A DNA stretch of 64,000 nt from Sphingomonas cavernae. Its GTDB lineage: Bacteria; Pseudomonadota; Alphaproteobacteria; Sphingomonadales; Sphingomonadaceae. Shown piece by piece: positions 60,144-64,000 of this stretch. How positions within the stretch are numbered: the first letter of the stretch is position 1; the number at the start of each line of letters is the position of its first letter. Below the pieces are notes generated by a model that was not told where the DNA came from, ran no database searches, and saw only the letters and a program-made list of their open reading frames with translations. Location of the stretch: the NCBI RefSeq assembly GCF_003590775.1, contig NZ_QYUM01000002.1, positions 1,364,001 to 1,428,000 of the forward strand, read 5' to 3'. The position numbers and the translations under genes are program-made.

Positions 60144-61640
60144 ATGCGTCAGATCGCGCACAAGCTCGCCACGTCGCTTAGCGTTGAGGGGACGCGCTTC
60201 GGTGATGTCTTCGATCCCAATAGCGGCCAGATTCAGGCGCGGGTTGCGCTCGGCGACCAGGCAGTTCTCGACGCCGCGGTCGCCGCCGCGCAGGCCGCCC
60301 AGCCCGGCTGGGCAGCGACCAATCCGCAGCGCCGCGCGCGCGTCATGTTCAACTTCAAGGCGCTCGTCGAAAAGAACATGGACGAACTCGCGCACCTGCT
60401 CTCCTCAGAGCATGGCAAGGTGATCGCCGACGCCAGGGGCGATATCCAGCGCGGGCTTGACGTCATCGAATTCTGCTGCGGCATCCCGCACGCGCTCAAG
60501 GGCGAATATACGCAGGGCGCGGGCCCCGGTATCGACGTCTATTCGATGCGCCAGCCGCTCGGCATCGGCGCGGGCATCACGCCCTTCAACTTCCCCGCGA
60601 TGATCCCGATGTGGATGTTCGGCGTCGCGGTCGCAGTCGGCAACGCCTTCATCCTCAAGCCTTCCGAGCGCGATCCCTCGGTGCCCGTCCGCCTGGCGGA
60701 GCTGTTCCAGGAAGCCGGTGGTCCCGAGGGCATCCTTCAGGTCGTGCATGGCGACAAGGAGATGGTCGACGCGATTCTCGATCATCCCGCAATCTCGGCG
60801 GTGAGCTTTGTCGGCTCGTCGGATATCGCGCATTATGTCTATTCGCGCGGCGTCGCGGCGGGCAAGCGCGTCCAGGCGATGGGCGGCGCCAAGAATCACG
60901 GTATCGTCATGCCCGACGCCGATCTCGATCAGGTGGTCAACGACCTGTCGGGCGCGGCCTTCGGTTCGGCGGGCGAGCGCTGCATGGCGCTTCCCGTGGT
61001 CGTGCCGGTGGGTGACAAGACCGCCAATGCGCTCCGCGAAAAGCTGATCCCCGCGATCGCAGCGCTGCGCGTCGGCGTCTCGACCGACAATGACGCGCAT
61101 TACGGCCCGGTGGTCAACGCCGCGCACAAGCAGCGCGTCGAAAACTGGATCCAGACCGGCATCGACGAAGGCGCCGAACTCGTCGTCGATGGCCGCGGCT
61201 TCAAGCTGCAGGGGCATGAGGAAGGCTTCTTCATCGGCCCGTCGCTGTTCGACTATGTCAAGCCGACGATGGAGAGCTACAAGGAAGAGATTTTCGGCCC
61301 CGTCCTCCAGATCGTCCGCGCGAACGACTTCGAAGAGGCGCTCAGGCTTCCTTCCGAGCATCAGTACGGCAATGGCGTCGCGATCTTCACGCGCAACGGC
61401 CACGCCGCGCGCGAGTTCGCCGGGCGCGTCAATGTCGGCATGGTCGGCATCAACGTGCCGATCCCCGTGCCCGTCGCCTATCATAGCTTCGGCGGCTGGA
61501 AGCGCTCGGCCTTCGGCGACATCAACCAGCACGGCATGGAGGGCGTCCGCTTCTGGACCAAGACCAAGACGATCACCCAGCGCTGGCCCGACGGCTCCCC
61601 CGATGGTAGCAACGCCTTCGTCATTCCAACGATGGGCTGA
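60144..61640 (+). CDS. mmsA: CoA-acylating methylmalonate-semialdehyde dehydrogenase
   Basis: The 498-residue enzyme converts (methyl)malonate semialdehyde to propionyl- or acetyl-CoA in valine breakdown. Family marks are HGKVIADARGDIQRGLDVIEFCCGIPHALKGEYTQGAGPGIDVYSMRQPLGIGAGITPFNFPAMIPMWMFGVAVAVGNAFILKPSERDPS and the catalytic Cys in FGSAGERCMALPVVVPVG. The NADP-type GITPFNFPAMIPMWMF and the GVNVPIPVP-like C-terminal motif (GINVPIPVPVAYHSFGGWKRSAFGD) are diagnostic. It heads the operon. Confidence 0.96.
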   Translation: MRQIAHKLATSLSVEGTRFGDVFDPNSGQIQARVALGDQAVLDAAVAAAQAAQPGWAATNPQRRARVMFNFKALVEKNMDELAHLLSSEHGKVIADARGDIQRGLDVIEFCCGIPHALKGEYTQGAGPGIDVYSMRQPLGIGAGITPFNFPAMIPMWMFGVAVAVGNAFILKPSERDPSVPVRLAELFQEAGGPEGILQVVHGDKEMVDAILDHPAISAVSFVGSSDIAHYVYSRGVAAGKRVQAMGGAKNHGIVMPDADLDQVVNDLSGAAFGSAGERCMALPVVVPVGDKTANALREKLIPAIAALRVGVSTDNDAHYGPVVNAAHKQRVENWIQTGIDEGAELVVDGRGFKLQGHEEGFFIGPSLFDYVKPTMESYKEEIFGPVLQIVRANDFEEALRLPSEHQYGNGVAIFTRNGHAAREFAGRVNVGMVGINVPIPVPVAYHSFGGWKRSAFGDINQHGMEGVRFWTKTKTITQRWPDGSPDGSNAFVIPTMG

Positions 61641-61645
61641 GCGCC

Positions 61646-62032
61646 ATGGAAATGATCGTACGAAACCCGGTCGAGAATGTGTATCCGACCGGGCCGGACT
61701 GGGTGCATGCGATGGAGGTTCGCGGCGCCGAGCGCCTGCTCTTCGTCAGCGGCACCATGGGGCTCGACCCGGCAGGAGTTCCCGGCGCAACGCTCGAGGC
61801 GCAGCTTGAGCTGATCTGGAGCAATATCCGCACGATCCTCGGCAGCGCGCAGATGACCACCGACAACATCGTACGGCTGACGAGCTATCTGCGTGACGCG
61901 AGCTATGCCGAGGCAAATGCGCGCGCGCGTTGCGGGGCGCTCGGCGAACGCCGTGTCCCGACGACCGCGATCGTTGTGCAAACGCTTGAGAGCGATTGGC
62001 TCGTTGAAATCGAGGTCGTGGCAGCGGCGTGA
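61646..62032 (+). CDS. RidA family protein
   Basis: Starting six bases after the mmsA stop, this 128-residue protein has the RidA/YjgF fold: WVHAMEVRGAERLLFVSGTMGLDPAGVPGATLEAQLELIWSNIRTILGSAQMTTDNIVRLTSYLRDASYAEANARARCGALGERRVPTTAIVVQTLESDWLVEIEVVAA. The Arg of PTTAIV/RVPT is the usual enamine-site residue. RidA deaminates reactive enamines or imines. In a branched-chain amino-acid operon it may protect against by-products of dehydration or transamination. Confidence 0.9.
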   Translation: MEMIVRNPVENVYPTGPDWVHAMEVRGAERLLFVSGTMGLDPAGVPGATLEAQLELIWSNIRTILGSAQMTTDNIVRLTSYLRDASYAEANARARCGALGERRVPTTAIVVQTLESDWLVEIEVVAAA

Positions 62033-62167
62033 CAGATCAGATTGATCTCACGGGCCGGTGCTCGCCCAATTGCAACGACGCCTTCATCATTGCGACGATC
62101 GATTGAGTGGAGGACTCAACTGCGATGCTGACGAAAATCAGAAATATGTGGGAGTAAAGACGCGCCC

Positions 62168-63160
62168 ATGCATGGTCGCATCTCCATCACGCTATGCCTG
62201 CTGGCCGCGGGCGGCATGATTGCGGGCCGGGCCTCGGCACAGCAGGCGCCCGCAGGCGCCGAGCTCGTGGCAATGGACACGGCGCCCACGGCCTCGGACG
62301 GAGTCTTGCGCCAAAGCCTTGACGACGCGTGGTGGACGGGCCCGATCATCGCCAACTCGCCGGTCACGCTGCCACCGGGCCATGGCTATATCGAATCCTA
62401 TCTGTTCGATGTGAAGACGAAGGAAAGGGACAGCTTCAACTCGCTGACCTTCATGCAATATGGCGTCGCCGAAGGGCTGACGCTGGGCATCATACCGACG
62501 GCAGGGTTCAATCGTGTCGACAACGCCCTCGACAGTTCGGGCGTCGGGATCGGCGATACGACGTTGATGGCAACCTGGCGTCTCTCCAAATATGAGCCGG
62601 GCAACTGGGTGCCGACGACAGCGCTTTCGATCCAGCAGTCACTCCCAACCGGCAAATATGATCGTTTGGGGAGCCGCCCTGCCGACGGACTGGGCTCGGG
62701 CGCCTATACGACGACGATCGGCTTCTTCGGGCAGGCCTGGTTCTGGATGCCCAATGGCCGCATCCTGCGCGGCCGGATCAACCTCCAGCGCTCCTTTTCC
62801 AGCGATGCCAGGGTCGAGGATGTCAGTGTCTACGGTACGCCAGAGGGCTTTCGCGGCCGCGCGAAGCCGGGTGCGTCGTTCTTTTTCGTCAATAGCTGGG
62901 AATACAGCCTGTCACGCAGTTGGGTACTCGCGGTCGATCTCGGCTATCGCCATGACAATCGGACGCGCGTTGCCGGCACCGACGGCGCGGAGCCGGTCCG
63001 GTTTGCCACGAAGCCGGCGGACACGTTCATCGTGGCGCCTGCCGTCGAATATAGCTGGACCGCAAAACACGGGGTGATTTTCGGCGTGCGATACATCCCT
63101 GCCAATGGGCCCGTGCCGGAGTCGGTGACTCCTGTCGTCGCGTTGAGCATCTTCATGTGA
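62168..63160 (+). CDS. outer-membrane beta-barrel transporter (MetA/phenol-degradation type)
   Basis: ATG 62168 starts a signal peptide (MHGRISITLCLLAAGGMIAGRASAQ). The 330-residue protein has MetA-pathway-like porin features: LPPGHGYIESYLFD, FMQYGVAEGLTLGIIPT, GVGIGDTTLMATWRL, ALSIQQSLPTGKYDRLG, and many alternating strands, ending VTPVVALSIFM. These channels are linked to uptake of aromatic or hydrophobic compounds. Its place inside the valine-type operon suggests substrate uptake, though the gap of 135 bp allows a separate promoter. Confidence 0.8.
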   Translation: MHGRISITLCLLAAGGMIAGRASAQQAPAGAELVAMDTAPTASDGVLRQSLDDAWWTGPIIANSPVTLPPGHGYIESYLFDVKTKERDSFNSLTFMQYGVAEGLTLGIIPTAGFNRVDNALDSSGVGIGDTTLMATWRLSKYEPGNWVPTTALSIQQSLPTGKYDRLGSRPADGLGSGAYTTTIGFFGQAWFWMPNGRILRGRINLQRSFSSDARVEDVSVYGTPEGFRGRAKPGASFFFVNSWEYSLSRSWVLAVDLGYRHDNRTRVAGTDGAEPVRFATKPADTFIVAPAVEYSWTAKHGVIFGVRYIPANGPVPESVTPVVALSIFM

Positions 63161-63217
63161 CGCCCGGCCCCGCTGAATCACGCTGACATTGACCCCCAGC
63201 CCAGTTAGAGCTTCGCC

Positions 63218-64000
63218 ATGATCAACCAGTTCGACCTCACTGACGACCAGCGCGCGATCCAGGAGCTTGCGCGCAAGTTCACTGCAGACGCCATCACGCC
63301 CCACGCCGCCGAGTGGGACGAAAAACACATCTTCCCGCGCGACACGATCAAGCAGGCGGCCGAGCTCGGCTTCGGCGCAATCTATGTTTCGGAGGAGATG
63401 GGCGGCATCGGCCTCGGTCGGCTCGAGGCGGCGCTGATCATGGAGGCGATGGCCTATGGCTGTCCCTCGACCAGCGCCTTCATCTCGATCCACAATATGG
63501 CGGTCTGGATGATAGACCGCTTCGGCTCGGCCGCGGTAAAGCAGAAATATCTCCCGCGGCTCGTCACCATGGACAATATCGCATCCTATTGCCTGACCGA
63601 GCCCGGTTCGGGTTCGGACGCGGGGGCGCTCAAGACCAGGGCGGTTCGCGACGGCGATCATTATGTCGTTACCGGTTCCAAGGCCTTCATTTCGGGCGGC
63701 GGCCAGAACGAAATCTATGTGACGATGGTCCGCACCGGCGAGGATGGCCCCAAGGGCATATCGTGCCTCGTCATCGAAAAGGACATGGACGGCGTCAGCT
63801 TCGGTGCCGACGAGAAGAAGCTCGGCTGGCATTCGCAACCGACCGCGCAGGTCAATTTCGACGGCGTTCGCGTGCCCGTCGAGAATCTCGTCGGCGCGGA
63901 AGGCGAGGGCTTCCGCATCGCGATGATGGGTCTCGACGGCGGTCGGCTCAACATCGGCGCCTGCTCGCTCGGCGGCGGGCAGCGCTGTCTTGACGAGGCG
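63218..64000 (+). CDS. acyl-CoA dehydrogenase, isobutyryl-CoA dehydrogenase type (3' end outside window)
   Basis: Translation from ATG 63218 reads MINQFDLTDDQRAIQELARKFTADAITPHAAEWDEKHIFPRDTIKQAAELGFGAIYVSEEMGGIGLGRLEAALIMEAMAYGCPSTSAFISIHNM. It continues through the FAD/substrate motifs YCLTEPGSGSDAGALKTRAVRDGDHYVVTGSKAFISGGGQNEIYVTMVRTG and VGAEGEGFRIAMMGLDGGRLNIGACSLGGGQ. About 261 of the usual 380 residues are visible; the frame runs off the right edge. It matches isobutyryl-CoA dehydrogenases, the fit for an operon that also holds mmsA. Confidence 0.93.
   Translation, partial: MINQFDLTDDQRAIQELARKFTADAITPHAAEWDEKHIFPRDTIKQAAELGFGAIYVSEEMGGIGLGRLEAALIMEAMAYGCPSTSAFISIHNMAVWMIDRFGSAAVKQKYLPRLVTMDNIASYCLTEPGSGSDAGALKTRAVRDGDHYVVTGSKAFISGGGQNEIYVTMVRTGEDGPKGISCLVIEKDMDGVSFGADEKKLGWHSQPTAQVNFDGVRVPVENLVGAEGEGFRIAMMGLDGGRLNIGACSLGGGQRCLDEA

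Overview
The window is a high-GC chromosomal segment from an alphaproteobacterium, most likely a member of the Sphingomonadaceae close to Sphingopyxis or Sphingomonas. The evidence is the family content (CC_3452-type secreted protein, glycine-zipper proteins, DUF1489, low-affinity iron permease-like protein, omega subunit and bifunctional Rel close together, an antiquitin-type aldehyde dehydrogenase) and several palindromic intergenic repeats of a kind I associate with sphingomonad genomes. The genus is inference. I see no rRNA, prophage, CRISPR array, transposase or integrase. It reads as ordinary core chromosome with small accessory patches.

Layout. 0-6.3 kb: poorly characterised secreted or membrane proteins, a GFA-type zinc protein and a decayed copy of a gene whose intact paralogue lies at 9.7 kb. 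6.4-10.5 kb: small proteins, a tightly overlapped ArsR-SRPBCC-membrane protein-VOC operon, an iron-permease-family protein and a secreted protein. 10.5-11.7 kb: a 1.3 kb gene-free stretch with two diverged copies of a unit of about 425 bp, each carrying an 11-bp-stem hairpin and a perfect DnaA-box sequence. 11.7-14.9 kb: glycine-zipper protein, zinc-ribbon protein, a frameshifted small gene, and a double-TetR regulator divergent from a thioesterase-like gene. 14.9-18.9 kb: a copper-handling cluster (frameshifted DUF411 gene, Cys-rich periplasmic protein, small membrane protein, CopA-like P1B ATPase, CueR-like MerR regulator).

18.9-31 kb: YeiH-type exporter, amidohydrolase, OsmC, FMN reductase, TlpA lipoprotein overlapping argH head to head, LptM-like lipoprotein, lysA, siroheme synthase-like protein, response regulator, DUF1489 protein, MgtE and a cyclophilin. 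31-43.8 kb: LysR regulator, a candidate small RNA with a strong terminator, a CDC48-type double AAA ATPase, an MFS transporter, a lipid methyltransferase-like protein facing a phospholipase D/cardiolipin synthase-like protein, rpoZ, an HxlR regulator divergent from a CC_3452 protein, the bifunctional (p)ppGpp enzyme, and a tryptophan 2,3-dioxygenase/kynureninase-like pair followed by an AraC remnant.

43.8-64 kb: Pr6Pr membrane protein and FAD oxidase, phasin, DNA alkylation repair protein, gpsA-tsaD divergent from hemC-hemD-mitofilin-like, amidohydrolase, CoA transferase, a second glycine-zipper protein, aldehyde dehydrogenase with a 50-residue upstream gene, tRNA-Thr(GGT), MATE pump, and a LysR-controlled branched-chain (valine-type) catabolic operon (mmsA, ridA-like, outer-membrane protein, acyl-CoA dehydrogenase running off the right edge).

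No clear new defence or biosynthetic system is visible. The most interesting unexplained structures are the duplicated hairpin/DnaA-box region, the candidate sRNA ahead of the CDC48 gene, the double TetR protein, the four-gene overlapped ArsR operon, and two genes each disrupted by a single-base frameshift in a short G run.
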